This document shows, in pieces, positions 8,741 through 18,736 of a stretch of DNA of 64,000 bases; the stretch's first letter is position 1, and each line of letters starts with the position of its first letter. The DNA comes from Microbacterium pumilum (lineage in GTDB: Bacteria > Actinomycetota > Actinomycetes > Actinomycetales > Microbacteriaceae), in NCBI RefSeq assembly GCF_039530225.1, contig NZ_BAAAOH010000001.1, positions 434,001 through 498,000 of the forward strand, written 5' to 3'. The notes under the pieces are model-generated. The model had not been told where the DNA came from. It saw only the letters and a program-made list of their open reading frames with translations, and searched no databases. The position numbers and the translations under genes are program-made.

Positions 8741-8773
8741 GATGCGAGACGCCGGACGCCTCGACAAGCTCAG
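8724..8773. terminator. Hairpin at the end of the tandem array
   Basis: CTGAGCCTGTCGAAGG (8724-8739) pairs with CTCGACAAGCTCAG (8760-8773) with two mismatches, giving a long stem between the convergent oxidoreductase and PPOX genes. It may work as a bidirectional terminator (inference). Confidence 0.55.
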
Positions 8774-8790
8774 CGACGTGCGGGACCTGG

Positions 8791-9240
8791 CTACTGCAGG
8801 ATCGCCTTCGCGGGAGTGAACTCGATGAGGGCGGTGTAGCGCCCGGCCATCGATTCGGTCGTGATGCCGAGACGCTGCAGCCATTCGTCGTACTTCGCGG
8901 TGTATTCGGCCTCGATGCGGTCGAGCCACTCGGATGACGGCTCGGGTGAGATGGCGGCGGTCCCGCGCAGGATCGTCCACTGCTCGCCGTCGTCGCCCGA
9001 CTCGAGGTGGAAGATCACCCGGTCGTTCTCCCGCAGGTTGCGCACCTTCACGCTGCCCGGCTCGCTCATGATCAGCGCTCGCCCGTCACGCCAGAGGAAC
9101 CAGATCGGCACGGAGTGCGGAAAGCCGTCGCGGCCGATCGTGCCGAACCACGCGACCTGCTCACTCTCGAGCCGCGCCAGCGCGCGGGCGTGCTTCTCGT
9201 CAGCGGGATCGAAGATGAAGGGGTCGACGACGAAGGTCAC
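8791..9240 (-). CDS. Pyridoxamine 5'-phosphate oxidase-family protein
   Basis: Small split-barrel flavoprotein of 149 aa from GTG 9240, chosen because AGGAG lies 5 nt upstream; the frame runs on to 9258 with no such site. The segment 'VAWFGTIGRDGFPHSVPIWFLW' and the following 'MSEPGSVKVRNLRENDRVIFHLE' are typical of PPOX/F420-dependent (TIGR03618-like) proteins. Such proteins bind FMN or F420 and reduce varied substrates; this one's substrate is unknown. It sits 1 bp after the prephenate dehydratase stop, so the two are probably co-transcribed. The array-end hairpin follows. Confidence 0.85.
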   Translation of the reverse strand: MTFVVDPFIFDPADEKHARALARLESEQVAWFGTIGRDGFPHSVPIWFLWRDGRALIMSEPGSVKVRNLRENDRVIFHLESGDDGEQWTILRGTAAISPEPSSEWLDRIEAEYTAKYDEWLQRLGITTESMAGRYTALIEFTPAKAILQ

Positions 9241-9241
9241 G

Positions 9242-10195
9242 TCACTCCTGCGGCTCACCGCTGAGGAGGCCCCGCAGCCAGTCGCGCGCCTCGACGAACA
9301 CGTCGTCGGAGTAGCGCTCGGGGTAGTGCACCAGCGCTCGGTCGGCCCGGGGGTACGAGCCGAGGAAGACGACCTTCGGGCTGAACCGCCGAAGGCCGAG
9401 AAGCGCGTCGGCCATCCGCTCGTTCTCGATGTGCCCGTCGGCGTCGATCACGAACCGGTACCTGCCCAGCGCATCTCCGATCGGGCGAGATGCGAGGAGC
9501 GAGAGGTTGATGCCGCGCGTGGCGAACTGCTCCAGCATCTCGAGCAGTGCCCCGGGGTGGTCGTCGGGCAGCTCGGCGATGAGCGAGGTCTTGTCGGCGC
9601 CCGTCGGCGGAGGCGCTGCGACCGTGCGGCTGACCAGCACGAACCGGGTCACGGCGTTCGGGTTGTCGCCGATGTCCGACGCGAGGAGTTCGAGCTCGTG
9701 GTGCTCGAGGATTCCGGGCGGGGCGATCGCGGCATCCGCATCGCTCGTTCCGTCGATGAGGCCGACGGCGCTCGCGACGTTGCTCGAGGCGGGCACGTGC
9801 GCGTGGGCCGGAAGGGTGGAGGTGAGCCACTGCAGGCACTGGGCATATGCCACCGGATGCGCCGACACGAGTGACACGTCCTCGAGCTTCGTGCCGGGCC
9901 GGCCGACGAGCACGAACTCCACGGGAACGAGGTACTCGCCGACGATCCGGAGCCCGGGCATCGTCGCGAGCGCGTCCTGGGCGGTCGAGACGCCGCCGTC
10001 GACGGAGTTCTCGATCGCGATCATCGCGGCGTCCGATCGGCCCGCGACGACATCGGCGAGGGCCTCACCCACATTGCGGACGGGCCGCCACTGCTGTCCC
10101 CACGCCTCGGGCACCTGCCCGAGCGCCGTTTCGGTGAAGGTGCCGGCCGGTCCCAGATAGCTGTAGGTGCGTCGGGCGGCCGCGGCATCCGTCAT
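9242..10195 (-). CDS. pheA: Prephenate dehydratase
   Basis: Converts prephenate to phenylpyruvate in phenylalanine synthesis; 317 aa from the ATG at 10193-10195. A much longer open frame upstream overlaps the divergent pgm gene and has no family match. The N-terminus '[12 protein letters not shown]' and the 'ENSVDGGV' block form the dehydratase domain. The TRF motif (residues in '[11 protein letters not shown]') and a C-terminal ACT domain ('[18 protein letters not shown]', then LASRPIG in place of the usual ESRP) follow. The ACT domain implies feedback control by phenylalanine. The monofunctional form without chorismate mutase is usual in actinobacteria. It is divergent from pgm with a 96-bp gap. 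Confidence 0.95.
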   Translation of the reverse strand: MTDAAAARRTYSYLGPAGTFTETALGQVPEAWGQQWRPVRNVGEALADVVAGRSDAAMIAIENSVDGGVSTAQDALATMPGLRIVGEYLVPVEFVLVGRPGTKLEDVSLVSAHPVAYAQCLQWLTSTLPAHAHVPASSNVASAVGLIDGTSDADAAIAPPGILEHHELELLASDIGDNPNAVTRFVLVSRTVAAPPPTGADKTSLIAELPDDHPGALLEMLEQFATRGINLSLLASRPIGDALGRYRFVIDADGHIENERMADALLGLRRFSPKVVFLGSYPRADRALVHYPERYSDDVFVEARDWLRGLLSGEPQE

Positions 10196-10291
10196 GCGTG
10201 TCAGCCTACCGGCGGGCGCGGGGGCCGGATCGCCGCCGCCGAATGCGTCGCGACGAGTGCCCTTCAGCCCGAAAAGCGGCAGACTGAACGC

Positions 10292-11938
10292 ATGACCACG
10301 CGTGCCGGACTCCCCGCAGAAGCCTCCGACCTGATCGACGTCGACGAGCTGATCAGTGCCTACTACGACCGGGTGCCGGATCCCTCGGTGCCCGAGCAGC
10401 GCGTTGCGTTCGGCACGAGCGGTCACCGCGGATCATCGCTGTCGTCGAGCTTCAATGAGGTGCACATTCTCGCGACCACCCAGGCGATCGTGGACTACCG
10501 GAACGCCGAGGGCATCCACGGGCCGCTGTTCCTCGGGCGCGACACGCACGGCCTGTCGCTTCCCGCCGAGCGCAGCGCCATCGAGGTCCTCATCGCGAAC
10601 GGCGTGGACGTCCGTGTCGACTCGCGCGATTCGTGGGTGCCGACCCCGGCCCTCAGCCACGCGATCCTCACCTACAACAAGGGCCGGGCGCTCGACGATC
10701 CGGGCCGGTCCGACGGGATCGTCGTCACGCCGAGCCACAATCCGCCGCGCGACGGCGGCTTCAAGTACAACCCGCCGAACGGCGGACCGGCCGACACCGA
10801 TGCCACGAGCTGGATCGCGGATCGCGCCAACGAGCTGATCGCGGCGGGGCTCGAAGGAGTCTCCCGAACCCCGTACAAGGACCTGGACGGCGACGCGCTG
10901 GGCGACTACGACTTCCGCGACGCGTATGTGCGCGATCTCTCGAACATCATCGACGTCGACGCGATCCGCAGCGCCGGGGTGCGCATCGGCGCCGACCCGC
11001 TCGGTGGGGCATCCGTCGAGTACTGGGACCTGATCGCCCAGGTGCACGGTCTCGACCTCACGGTCGTGAACCCGGATGTCGACCCGACCTGGAAGTTCAT
11101 GACCCTCGACTGGGACGAGAAGATCCGGATGGATCCGTCGTCGCCCTCGGCGATGGCGTCGCTGGTGGCACGGCGCGACGAGTACGACATCCTGACGGGC
11201 AATGACGCGGACGCGGACCGCCATGGCATCGTCACCCCGGATGCGGGGCTCATGAACCCGAACCACTACCTCGCCGTCGCGATCGACTATCTGTACTCCC
11301 ACCGGCCCGACTGGCCGGCGGATGCCGCGGTGGGCAAGACCCTCGTCTCGTCGATGATCATCGACCGGGTCGTGGGTTCGCTCGGGCGCAAGCTGCTCGA
11401 GGTGCCGGTCGGCTTCAAGTGGTTCGTGCCCGGCCTGCTGGACGGCTCGGTCGCCTTCGGCGGCGAGGAGTCCGCGGGTGCGTCGTTCCTGCGAAAGGAC
11501 GGCACGGTGTGGACGACCGACAAGGACGGCCTCCTGCTGTGCCTGCTGGCCGCCGAGATCCTGGCCGTCACGGGCAAGACCCCGTCGCAGCGGTATGCCG
11601 AGCTCGAGGCCGAGTTCGGCGCATCCGCCTATCAGCGCGTGGATGCCCCGGCGACGCCCGCCCAGAAGGCGGCGCTGGGCAAGCTCTCACCGGATGCCGT
11701 CACCGCGACCGAACTCGCCGGCGAGCCGATCACGGCGAAGCTTTCGCACGCGCCGGGCAACGGCGCGGCGATCGGTGGGCTCAAGGTCACGACCGAGAAC
11801 GCATGGTTCGCCGCCCGGCCGTCCGGCACCGAGGACGTCTACAAGCTCTACGCGGAGTCGCTGCGCGGCCCCGAGCACCTCGCTCAGGTGCAGGAGGAGG
11901 CGCGCGCCGTGGTGTCGGCGGCGCTCGGCGAGGCCTGA
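10292..11938 (+). CDS. pgm: Phosphoglucomutase, alpha-D-glucose specific
   Basis: Interconverts glucose 1-phosphate and glucose 6-phosphate; 548 aa, normal length for the type. The N-terminal '[12 protein letters not shown]' segment, the phosphoserine loop [11 protein letters not shown] and the metal-binding Asp-Ala-Asp-Ala-Asp-Arg motif ([10 protein letters not shown]) are intact. The C-terminal sugar-phosphate contact '[12 protein letters not shown]' is also intact. It would link galactose (Leloir) and glycogen or trehalose metabolism to glycolysis, fitting the sugar-rich surroundings. It is monocistronic and convergent with the carboxylesterase; a family B inverted repeat lies between them. 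Confidence 0.97.
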   Translation: MTTRAGLPAEASDLIDVDELISAYYDRVPDPSVPEQRVAFGTSGHRGSSLSSSFNEVHILATTQAIVDYRNAEGIHGPLFLGRDTHGLSLPAERSAIEVLIANGVDVRVDSRDSWVPTPALSHAILTYNKGRALDDPGRSDGIVVTPSHNPPRDGGFKYNPPNGGPADTDATSWIADRANELIAAGLEGVSRTPYKDLDGDALGDYDFRDAYVRDLSNIIDVDAIRSAGVRIGADPLGGASVEYWDLIAQVHGLDLTVVNPDVDPTWKFMTLDWDEKIRMDPSSPSAMASLVARRDEYDILTGNDADADRHGIVTPDAGLMNPNHYLAVAIDYLYSHRPDWPADAAVGKTLVSSMIIDRVVGSLGRKLLEVPVGFKWFVPGLLDGSVAFGGEESAGASFLRKDGTVWTTDKDGLLLCLLAAEILAVTGKTPSQRYAELEAEFGASAYQRVDAPATPAQKAALGKLSPDAVTATELAGEPITAKLSHAPGNGAAIGGLKVTTENAWFAARPSGTEDVYKLYAESLRGPEHLAQVQEEARAVVSAALGEA

Positions 11939-11958
11939 CTTCCCGCCCCAGCGGTCCG

Positions 11959-12036
11959 CGAGATCACATGTTCTCGACGAGACCACGTGTCGTTGTACGC
12001 ACTGCGATGTGACCTCGCCGCGAGCATGTGATCTCG
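11959..12036. repeat. Nested inverted repeat, family B copy 1
   Basis: Outer arms CGAGATCACATG (11959-11970) and CATGTGATCTCG (12025-12036) are perfect over 12 bp. Inside are two related copies, GAGACCACGTGTCG (11979-11992) and, inverted, CGATGTGACCTC (12005-12016). The element is therefore four versions of a GAGATCACATG motif in the order + + - -. It begins 20 bp after the pgm stop and ends 15 bp before the carboxylesterase stop. A related element is at 34513-34586. Confidence 0.85.
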
Positions 12037-12051
12037 GTGGGAAGGGCGGCG

Positions 12052-13629
12052 TCACCCGAGCGGGAGCAGGGCGCTCCACGCTTGGCGCCGGGCAGCGCGC
12101 GGGTCGGACTCGACCCGGTCACGGTCCGCGATGATCAGGGTGAGGCGCTCATGCTCGACGTAGCGCGGCCACCAATCGGGGGGCGCGCCGGCGGCGGCGA
12201 AGTCGATCCAGGCGTCGCGCATCCGCTCGCCCGCGTTGCTGAACACCTTCCGGCCGCCGAGGGACGTCATCCGACGGGCCAGGGGCGCGTCCGTCTGCTC
12301 GAACAGCGCGAACATCTCGAGGCCGTGCGTGGCATCCAGTCCCGCCCACCTCATCAGGCGCGGCGCGACGTCGAAGCGGTAGAAGTACACCGGCGCATAG
12401 CGGGAGTGGCGCTCCGCGACCGCGACGCACGGGTACCAGAAGGCGTAGTCGCCACCGAAGTCAGGTGCGAGCGCGCCGCCTGGAAGACCGGGGTACGCGC
12501 GGGCGATCAGATCCCGAGACTCCGCAGTCCCCCGTGCCAGGACTGCCTCGATCCTCGATGCCGACCGAGGCAGGATGTCGATCCGCTTTCGGAAGATCGT
12601 GCCCTCGCGGTCGTTCGTCCCGATGATGAGCGGAACGCGGTGCGCGGTCCCGTCGGCGAACGCGGCGATCGGATGTCGCGGCACCAGCCGCCCGTCGATC
12701 ACCGGCGCCAGGCAGAACGCTCCGGGATACTCGTCCGGCGTCCGCGCCTGGAGGATGAGCGCAGCGTTCACCATCGTGCCGGCATCCGTCGTCGTGAGCA
12801 GCCGAACAGTCTGAGCGACCGTCAGCGGCTGGCGGGTGCCGCTCGCAGGCAGCGTCACCATGCCCGGCCCGATGCCCGTGCCGGTGCGACCACGCAGGAT
12901 CTCGACGAACTGAGCCGCCCACTCGGCGGCGACGTCACGCGAGTACACGGCGTTGGGAGGAGCGCTCTGCGCGATCGCCCGCGCGAACAGACCCCGCGCC
13001 GAGGCCGTCGCCATCAGTGTCGTCACGGCGTTCCCGCCCGCCGATTCGCCGAAGATCGTCACGCGATCGGGGTCTCCTCCGAAGGCCCGGATGTTGCGCC
13101 GCACCCAGCGGAGGGCTGCGACTTGATCGCGCAGACCGAGATTCGAGTCGATCGGGCGCCGCGGCGTCGAGTAGCGCGAGAAGTCCAGGTAACCGAGTGC
13201 GCCGAGTCGATAGTTGAAGCTGACGTACACGACCGCGCCGGTGCGCACGAAGTTGCGTCCCTGTCCGCTGAAGTCCTGCGAAGACCCGACGCTGTAGCCG
13301 CCGCCGTGGATGAACACCATGACGGGCAGCAACGGTCCGCCGGCCGATGCCGACGTCGGGGAGACCACGTTGACGGTCAGGCAGTCCTCGCCGGAGGGCA
13401 CATCCGGGCCCACGCCGGTGAACTGTCCTTTGTACGCCTGCGGGGCGACCCGGCCGAACACTGCGGCATCCCGAACGCCCTGCCACGGAACCACCCGTCG
13501 GGGAGCACGGAAGCGCAGTCGCCCGACGGGCGGCGCCGCGTAAGGGATGCCGCGCCACGCGACGGTGGCTCCTTCACGGACGCCGCGCACGACGCCGCCC
13601 GTGACGCGCACGTCCAGCGATCCCTCCAC
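12052..13629 (-). CDS. Carboxylesterase, type B family
   Basis: Alpha/beta-hydrolase esterase of 525 aa. The type-B pattern is clear: 'WRGIPYAAPPVGRLRF' near the N-terminus, oxyanion-hole HGGGY, nucleophile serine in FGESAGGN, acidic residue in 'NDREGT' and histidine in 'DATHGLEM'. There is no signal peptide, so it is probably cytoplasmic. The substrate is unknown; carboxylic esters such as acetylated or feruloylated oligosaccharides are possible but not shown. It follows the GH3 gene (same strand) but is separated from it by a family A palindrome, so it probably has its own promoter. Confidence 0.92.
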   Translation of the reverse strand: MEGSLDVRVTGGVVRGVREGATVAWRGIPYAAPPVGRLRFRAPRRVVPWQGVRDAAVFGRVAPQAYKGQFTGVGPDVPSGEDCLTVNVVSPTSASAGGPLLPVMVFIHGGGYSVGSSQDFSGQGRNFVRTGAVVYVSFNYRLGALGYLDFSRYSTPRRPIDSNLGLRDQVAALRWVRRNIRAFGGDPDRVTIFGESAGGNAVTTLMATASARGLFARAIAQSAPPNAVYSRDVAAEWAAQFVEILRGRTGTGIGPGMVTLPASGTRQPLTVAQTVRLLTTTDAGTMVNAALILQARTPDEYPGAFCLAPVIDGRLVPRHPIAAFADGTAHRVPLIIGTNDREGTIFRKRIDILPRSASRIEAVLARGTAESRDLIARAYPGLPGGALAPDFGGDYAFWYPCVAVAERHSRYAPVYFYRFDVAPRLMRWAGLDATHGLEMFALFEQTDAPLARRMTSLGGRKVFSNAGERMRDAWIDFAAAGAPPDWWPRYVEHERLTLIIADRDRVESDPRAARRQAWSALLPLG

Positions 13630-13719
13630 AATCCCTGTCTACGCCTCGGATCATCGGCACGACATAGGGGGTTGCGCTCTCGACCGGCACGTGCTCCAAC
13701 CTCGTCGCGCGGCAGCCGC

Positions 13720-13775
13720 TTACGGCCGGGACACGCCGCGTCGCCCGACCAGCGCGCGGCGTGTCGCGTCCGTAA
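13720..13775. repeat. Palindromic intergenic repeat, family A copy 2
   Basis: Left arm TTACGGCCGGGACACGCCG (13720-13738, two differences from consensus), 18-nt loop, right arm identical to consensus (13757-13775). It lies 5 bp after the GH3 stop (13780) and 91 bp before the carboxylesterase start. It is probably the terminator of the GH31-GH3 transcript. Confidence 0.93.
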
Positions 13776-13779
13776 CCGA

Positions 13780-16326
13780 TCAGCCGGACGCCGGCGTCGC
13801 GACGAGCAGCTCGGTCGCCACCGGAAGCTCCCACGCATTCGGGCCGGATGCCAGGGTGTAACCGCCGGGCTGCACACGCAATGCGCCGGCGTGGACCCAG
13901 TCGTCCGGGGCTCCGGGGAGGCGCACCGCGTCGTCCCACACCGCGAGACGCGCCACCGGGAACTCCACCTCCACGTCGCGGCTCGCGCCGGGCGCGAGGC
14001 GCACGCGGCGATAGCCGACCAGCAGGCGCCGCGGCGTCGGGATGGGCAGGGCCTCTCGCGGCACCACGTAGAGCTGGACCAGCTCTTCGACATCGCGATC
14101 GCCGACGTTGCGCACCCGCACGACCGCCCGCACCGTCTGATCGTGCGCGCCGGGCACGAATCCGGCGTGCCGGTGGGTCGCCGGTGCGGCATGGGCCTCG
14201 GCCTCGAGCGTGACCGACTCGTACACGACACTCCCGTACGTGCAGCCGTGACCGAACGCGAACCGCGGCGGCTCGGGCTGGTGGCGGTACGTCGCACCCT
14301 GGCGGAGCGTGTCGTAGTCGAAGAGGTCGCCCGCCTGCTCCTGAGTGGCCGGCCAGCTCTGCGCGAGGCGGCCGACGGGCTCGCGGTCGCCCGAAAGCAC
14401 GTCGACGATGCCGTGCCCGAGTTCCTGACCGCCGTGGCTGGACCACACGACGGTCTCGGCATCCGCCACCCCTTCGCCGAGCACGTACGGATAGCTCGAG
14501 ACGATCGCGAGGATCGACCGGGGATTCGCGTCGCGCGCCGCGCGCCACAGCTTCGCCGCCGAGTCCGGCAGCAGCAGGTGCGGGCGATCCTCGGTCTCGC
14601 GACCTGAGAGGTGCGGGTCGTTGCCGACCGCGACGATGACGACGTCGGCGCGGGCGGCAGCCTCGGCGACGGCGTCGATGCCCGTCCGGATCGCGCGGAT
14701 GCGGAATCGTTCGGCCCCCTCGAGGGTCACCGCTTCGGCGGCCAGCAGGCCCGAGTCGCGCATCACCCGCACCCAGCGGCCCGAACCGAGGTGCAGCAGC
14801 GACCACGTCCCGTCGTCGTGCACGTGACGGCGGAAGCTCTCCTGCACCACCCAGCCGCCGACGCGCTCGGCGTCGGCGCGCATCGGCCACGCCCCGCCGG
14901 TGAGCAGGCGCCCACTCGCATGCGAACGGAGGGTCAGGATGCCGTCACCCCAATCGGTGACGTCGAACCGCGTCGCCTCACCTGCCGCGCCTTCGCTGTC
15001 GCCGCCTTCCGCCGGCGCGCTGGCCTCGACGGTCCCGCCGTCTTCGGCGACGACGACGGCGAGGCCGTTGGAGGATGCCCGCAGCGTGATGGTGTCGGCG
15101 CCCGTCACGACCTGGACGTCGGGGTAGCGCTCGGCGAGCGCCGCGCCGATGCCGATCGAGTAGGGCGGCGTTCCCGCGTACCAGTCGGTGAGGACGAGGT
15201 CGGCGAGCGGTCCGACGACCGCCACGCTCGAGGGCTCAGCGAGGGGCAGCACCCCGGAGTCGTTGCGCAGCACGACCACCGAGCGTGCCACGGCCTCTCG
15301 TGCGAGCACGCGGGACGCGGGCAGGTCGATCGCGTCGGAGCCGATCCGTCGGTACGGGTCGCCGTTGCCGTCGAACTCGCCGGTGCGGATCCGCAGCTCC
15401 AGCAGATGCATCACTGCGCGGTCGATGTCGTCGGTCGTCAGCAGACCCGCGGCGAGCGCCTCGTCAAGGTACCCGATCGTCGGGGCGGAGTCGGCGTCGT
15501 TGTCGGTGAACGAGTCGAGACCCGAGCGCACGAGTGCCGCGGTGGCAGCGACGTGGTCGGCGTGAGCGCGCTGCGTCGTGACGAGGAAGGTCGGGGCACC
15601 GGCATCCGACACCACGGCGATCGAGCCGTCCGCCCAGGATCGGGCCTCGGCGACGAGTTCGGGCTGGGTGTGCGCGGGCAACCCGTTGACGCGGTTGTAG
15701 GCGAGCATCATGCCCCCGGCGACCTGCGCCTCGATCGCCCCGCGGAACGCCGGGAGCTCCTCCTCGTGCAGGGTCCGCAGCGACAGGTTCGAGTCGGTCA
15801 CCGAGCGGTCGGTCTCGTTGTTGTAGCCCAGGAAATGCTTGAGCGCGGGCACCGTCCGCCACACGCGCGGGTGGTGACCACGCAGACCGCGCGAGTACGC
15901 CGTGCCGAAGTGCGCGGTGAGGTGCGGGTCCTCCGAGTACCCCTCCTCGTTGCGTCCCCATGCCGGGTGGCGGAGAGTGTTCACGACCGGAGCCCACACA
16001 TTGAGGCTCACCATCGGGTTCTCGGCGTGCTTCGCACGCACCTCGACTGCGGTGACCTCGCCGACCCGCTCGATGAGGTCGGCGTCCCACGTCGCGGCGA
16101 GCCCGACCGGCTGCGGGAAGACCGTCGCCCTGCCGAGCCACGCAGCACCGTGGAGCGCCTCGCACCCGGTGTGGAACGGGGCGACCCCCAGCCGCTCGAT
16201 GGCGGGCGCCGCCTGATGCAGCATCGCGACGCGCTCGTCCGGAGTCAGCCGATCGAGCAGATCCCGCGCACGCTCGGCGATCGGCTGATCGATCCGGCGG
16301 AACGCCGGGACCGTCGACTCATTCAC
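13780..16326 (-). CDS. GH3 beta-glycosidase with an inserted beta-trefoil-like domain
   Basis: Retaining beta-glycoside hydrolase, 848 aa from GTG 16326, whose GTGA overlaps the stop of the upstream GH31 gene by 4 bp (translational coupling). The GH3 N-domain ends with the nucleophile Asp in VVSDAG (about 241). The (alpha/beta)6 domain starts near 330 and is interrupted at about 411-545 by a segment with repeating hydrophobic-Gly turns (ITLRASSNG, LTLRSHASGR, LLHLGSGRW). I read this as fascin or beta-trefoil-like, in the place where other GH3s carry PA14. The GH3 domain then resumes and ends in a fibronectin-III-like domain. No signal peptide. Pairing with alpha-xylosidase suggests xyloglucan oligosaccharides or xylosides. 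Confidence 0.92.
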   Translation of the reverse strand: MNESTVPAFRRIDQPIAERARDLLDRLTPDERVAMLHQAAPAIERLGVAPFHTGCEALHGAAWLGRATVFPQPVGLAATWDADLIERVGEVTAVEVRAKHAENPMVSLNVWAPVVNTLRHPAWGRNEEGYSEDPHLTAHFGTAYSRGLRGHHPRVWRTVPALKHFLGYNNETDRSVTDSNLSLRTLHEEELPAFRGAIEAQVAGGMMLAYNRVNGLPAHTQPELVAEARSWADGSIAVVSDAGAPTFLVTTQRAHADHVAATAALVRSGLDSFTDNDADSAPTIGYLDEALAAGLLTTDDIDRAVMHLLELRIRTGEFDGNGDPYRRIGSDAIDLPASRVLAREAVARSVVVLRNDSGVLPLAEPSSVAVVGPLADLVLTDWYAGTPPYSIGIGAALAERYPDVQVVTGADTITLRASSNGLAVVVAEDGGTVEASAPAEGGDSEGAAGEATRFDVTDWGDGILTLRSHASGRLLTGGAWPMRADAERVGGWVVQESFRRHVHDDGTWSLLHLGSGRWVRVMRDSGLLAAEAVTLEGAERFRIRAIRTGIDAVAEAAARADVVIVAVGNDPHLSGRETEDRPHLLLPDSAAKLWRAARDANPRSILAIVSSYPYVLGEGVADAETVVWSSHGGQELGHGIVDVLSGDREPVGRLAQSWPATQEQAGDLFDYDTLRQGATYRHQPEPPRFAFGHGCTYGSVVYESVTLEAEAHAAPATHRHAGFVPGAHDQTVRAVVRVRNVGDRDVEELVQLYVVPREALPIPTPRRLLVGYRRVRLAPGASRDVEVEFPVARLAVWDDAVRLPGAPDDWVHAGALRVQPGGYTLASGPNAWELPVATELLVATPASG

Positions 16327-18617
16327 CGCGTCGCCTCCTCGACCTCGATGCGGATGTCGCCCGCCCCCTCGGCGCGCGCCACCTGATCGCCGACGTGGAG
16401 CGACCACGGCGCGTGCGCGTCATCCGATCGCGCGGTGATCACGCCGCCCTCGCGGCGAACGCGGAACGTCGTCGCGCGCTGCCCCGCCGGTCCGGGCACC
16501 GTCGTCACGGCGTCGAACCCCTCGGGCAGCTCGAAGCAGTGGAGCGCGACCCCAGCGGCCCAGTCGTAGTCGGGACGCTCCGACACCGCCCCGAGCGGAA
16601 GCACTGTGCCGGGACGCACCCGCAGCGGCACCGAGTCGTAGCCGTGCCGCTCCGTCACCCACCGGCGTCCGTCGGCCACCGAGCCGTCCAGCAGCGAGGT
16701 CCATCTGCCCTCGGGGAGGTAGTACTCGACACTGCCGTCGGCGGTGAACACCGGTGCGACCAGGAGCGCGTCTCCGAGCAGATACTGGCAGTCGGCATCG
16801 AAGGTGGAGCGATCTTCGGGGAACTCGAGCACGAGCGGGCGCATCATCGGGATGCCGCACGCGTGCGCCTCCTCGGCGACTCGCGCCAGGTAGGGCATGA
16901 GGCGCATCTTGAGTCGGGTGAACTCGCGGGCGATGTCGACCGCCTCGTCGTCGAACGCCCACGGAACGCGGACCGAAGACGAGCCGTGCAGCCGAGAGTG
17001 CGACGACAGCAGCCCGAACGCGAGCCAGCGCTTGAACACCCCGGGATCGGGGGTGCCCTCGAAGCCGCCGATGTCGTGACTCCAGTAGCCGAAGCCCGAC
17101 ATCGCGAGCGAGAGACCCCCGCGCAAAGACTCCGCCATCGAGAGGAACGTCGAGTCGTTGTCGCCGCCCCAGTGCACCGGGAACTGCTGGGATCCGGCCG
17201 TCGCGGAGCGCGCGAACACCACGGCCTCACCCTGGCCCCGGTGCCGCTCGAGCGCACGGAAGACGACCTCGTTGTACAGCTTCGAGTAGAAGTTGTGCAT
17301 GCGCTTCGGGTCGGAACCGTCGTGCCACACGACGCCCTCGACCGGGATCCGCTCGCCGAAATCGGTCTTGAACGCGTCGATGCCCTGGTCCATCAATCCC
17401 TGCAGCTTCGCGATGTACCAGTCTCGTGCCGCGGGGTTGGTGAAGTCGACGAGCCCCATGCCGGCCTGCCACATGTCCCACTGCCACACGCTGCCGTCGG
17501 TGCGCTTGAGGAGATAGCCGTTCTCCGCCGCCTCCCGGAACAGACCGGATCGCTGGGCGATGTACGGGTTGATCCACACCGAGACCTTCACCCCCCGCTG
17601 GTGGAGCCGCGAGATCTGGCCGACCGGATCGTGGAACGCGCGCGCATCCCATTCGAAGTCCGACCACTGGAATTCGCGCATCCAGAAGCAGTCGTAGTGG
17701 AAGACGCTCAGCGGGATGTCGCGCTCGGCCATGCCGTTGACGAACGCGTTGACGGTGTCTTCGTCGTAGCTCGCCGTGAACGACGTCGTGAGCCAGAGTC
17801 CGAACGACCAGGCGGGCACGCGGGCCGGGCGGCCGGTGAGGGCCGTGTAGCGGCGCAGGACATCTTTCGGCTCCGGGCCCGCGATCACGTAATACTCGAG
17901 GGATTCGCCTTCGACGGAGAACTGGACGCGCGAGTTGACCTCGCTCGCGACTTCGAAGGAGACGTTCGCGGGGTTGTCGACGAAGACGCCGTAACCGCGG
18001 CTGGTGACGTAGAACGGAACGTTCTTGTACGCCTGCTCGCTCGAGGTCCCGCCATCGGCGTTCCACGAGTCGACGACCTGGCCGTTCTTCACGAACGCTC
18101 CGAAGCGCTCACCGAGCCCGTACACGCGCTCGCCAGGCTCGATCGTGAGCTGCTGGTGGACCCAGGTCTCGTCGAGTGCGCCCGCACGCGTGACATGACC
18201 GACCGAGCGCGGGAGCGAGGTGGTGAGCGACCGACCGTGGCTCTCGAAGTCCACCCGCCATGGTCCGGAGCGTGCGACACGCGCGCGAAGGGGTCCGGAC
18301 TCGATGGTCCCGGATGCGTCGTCGAGCTGGATCGCGGGCCTGAAGCCTTCGGCGCCGAAGATCTCGAAGTCCGGACCGTGCTCGACAGCGCCGGAGTGGC
18401 GCTCGACGCGGACCTTGATCACGCCCGGCATGGGAGCCGAGAAGGTGACCGTCAGCATCGCCCGGTTGAGAGTGTCGCCCCGATCGCGGACCACCCCCGT
18501 CGGCGCGAAAACCGTCATCGTGCCGGCATCGTCGTCACGACGGATGTCGTCGACCTCGACCGCATACAGCGGCGCCAGCCCGGGCCGGGTGAGCCAGTAG
18601 CCATCGGTGAATTTCAC
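16323..18617 (-). CDS. yicI: GH31 alpha-xylosidase
   Basis: Releases alpha-xylose from the non-reducing end of xyloglucan-type oligosaccharides; 764 aa, same length class as E. coli YicI. It begins with the characteristic Met-Lys-Phe-Thr-Asp-Gly-Tyr-Trp and has the GH31 nucleophile in FKTDFGE and the acid/base in HWGGDND. No signal peptide, so it acts on imported oligosaccharide. It heads a two-gene operon with the GH3 gene (4-bp overlap) and is divergent from a LacI gene, with a GAAGCGCTTC operator in the 119-bp gap. YicI-type specificity is by similarity; other GH31 members cleave alpha-glucosides. Confidence 0.93.
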   Translation of the reverse strand: MKFTDGYWLTRPGLAPLYAVEVDDIRRDDDAGTMTVFAPTGVVRDRGDTLNRAMLTVTFSAPMPGVIKVRVERHSGAVEHGPDFEIFGAEGFRPAIQLDDASGTIESGPLRARVARSGPWRVDFESHGRSLTTSLPRSVGHVTRAGALDETWVHQQLTIEPGERVYGLGERFGAFVKNGQVVDSWNADGGTSSEQAYKNVPFYVTSRGYGVFVDNPANVSFEVASEVNSRVQFSVEGESLEYYVIAGPEPKDVLRRYTALTGRPARVPAWSFGLWLTTSFTASYDEDTVNAFVNGMAERDIPLSVFHYDCFWMREFQWSDFEWDARAFHDPVGQISRLHQRGVKVSVWINPYIAQRSGLFREAAENGYLLKRTDGSVWQWDMWQAGMGLVDFTNPAARDWYIAKLQGLMDQGIDAFKTDFGERIPVEGVVWHDGSDPKRMHNFYSKLYNEVVFRALERHRGQGEAVVFARSATAGSQQFPVHWGGDNDSTFLSMAESLRGGLSLAMSGFGYWSHDIGGFEGTPDPGVFKRWLAFGLLSSHSRLHGSSSVRVPWAFDDEAVDIAREFTRLKMRLMPYLARVAEEAHACGIPMMRPLVLEFPEDRSTFDADCQYLLGDALLVAPVFTADGSVEYYLPEGRWTSLLDGSVADGRRWVTERHGYDSVPLRVRPGTVLPLGAVSERPDYDWAAGVALHCFELPEGFDAVTTVPGPAGQRATTFRVRREGGVITARSDDAHAPWSLHVGDQVARAEGAGDIRIEVEEATR

Positions 18618-18651
18618 TCTGCGTGCCTTCCGACCTCTTCATCGCGGTATC

Positions 18652-18680
18652 GAAGCGCTTCAACACCGAGACGATATACT
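18652..18680. promoter_or_regulatory. LacI operator and -10 box between yicI and lacI
   Basis: GAAGCGCTTC (18652-18661) is a perfect palindrome and a TATACT -10-like hexamer for the rightward gene is at 18675-18680. The same core occurs as TCGAAGCGCTTCGA at 24316-24329, before the ABC importer. It probably binds the LacI protein encoded at 18737. Confidence 0.7.
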
Positions 18681-18736
18681 ACGCGTGTGAGGATGTCTAC
18701 GCAGGGTTGCGTCGACGAAGCAGAGCGGAGTACCCC

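Noticed and set aside
7404..8980. Long minus-strand open frames across the tandem array with repeating Leu-Arg-Ser-Gly-Thr-Asp-Ala-type peptides.
   Set aside because: They are translations of the DNA repeat and the antisense of the oxidoreductase; no start site, homology or codon bias supports a gene.
18652..18661. GAAGCGCTTC as a CcpA cre site.
   Set aside because: CcpA-type carbon control is not general in actinobacteria, and the adjacent LacI gene is a simpler explanation.
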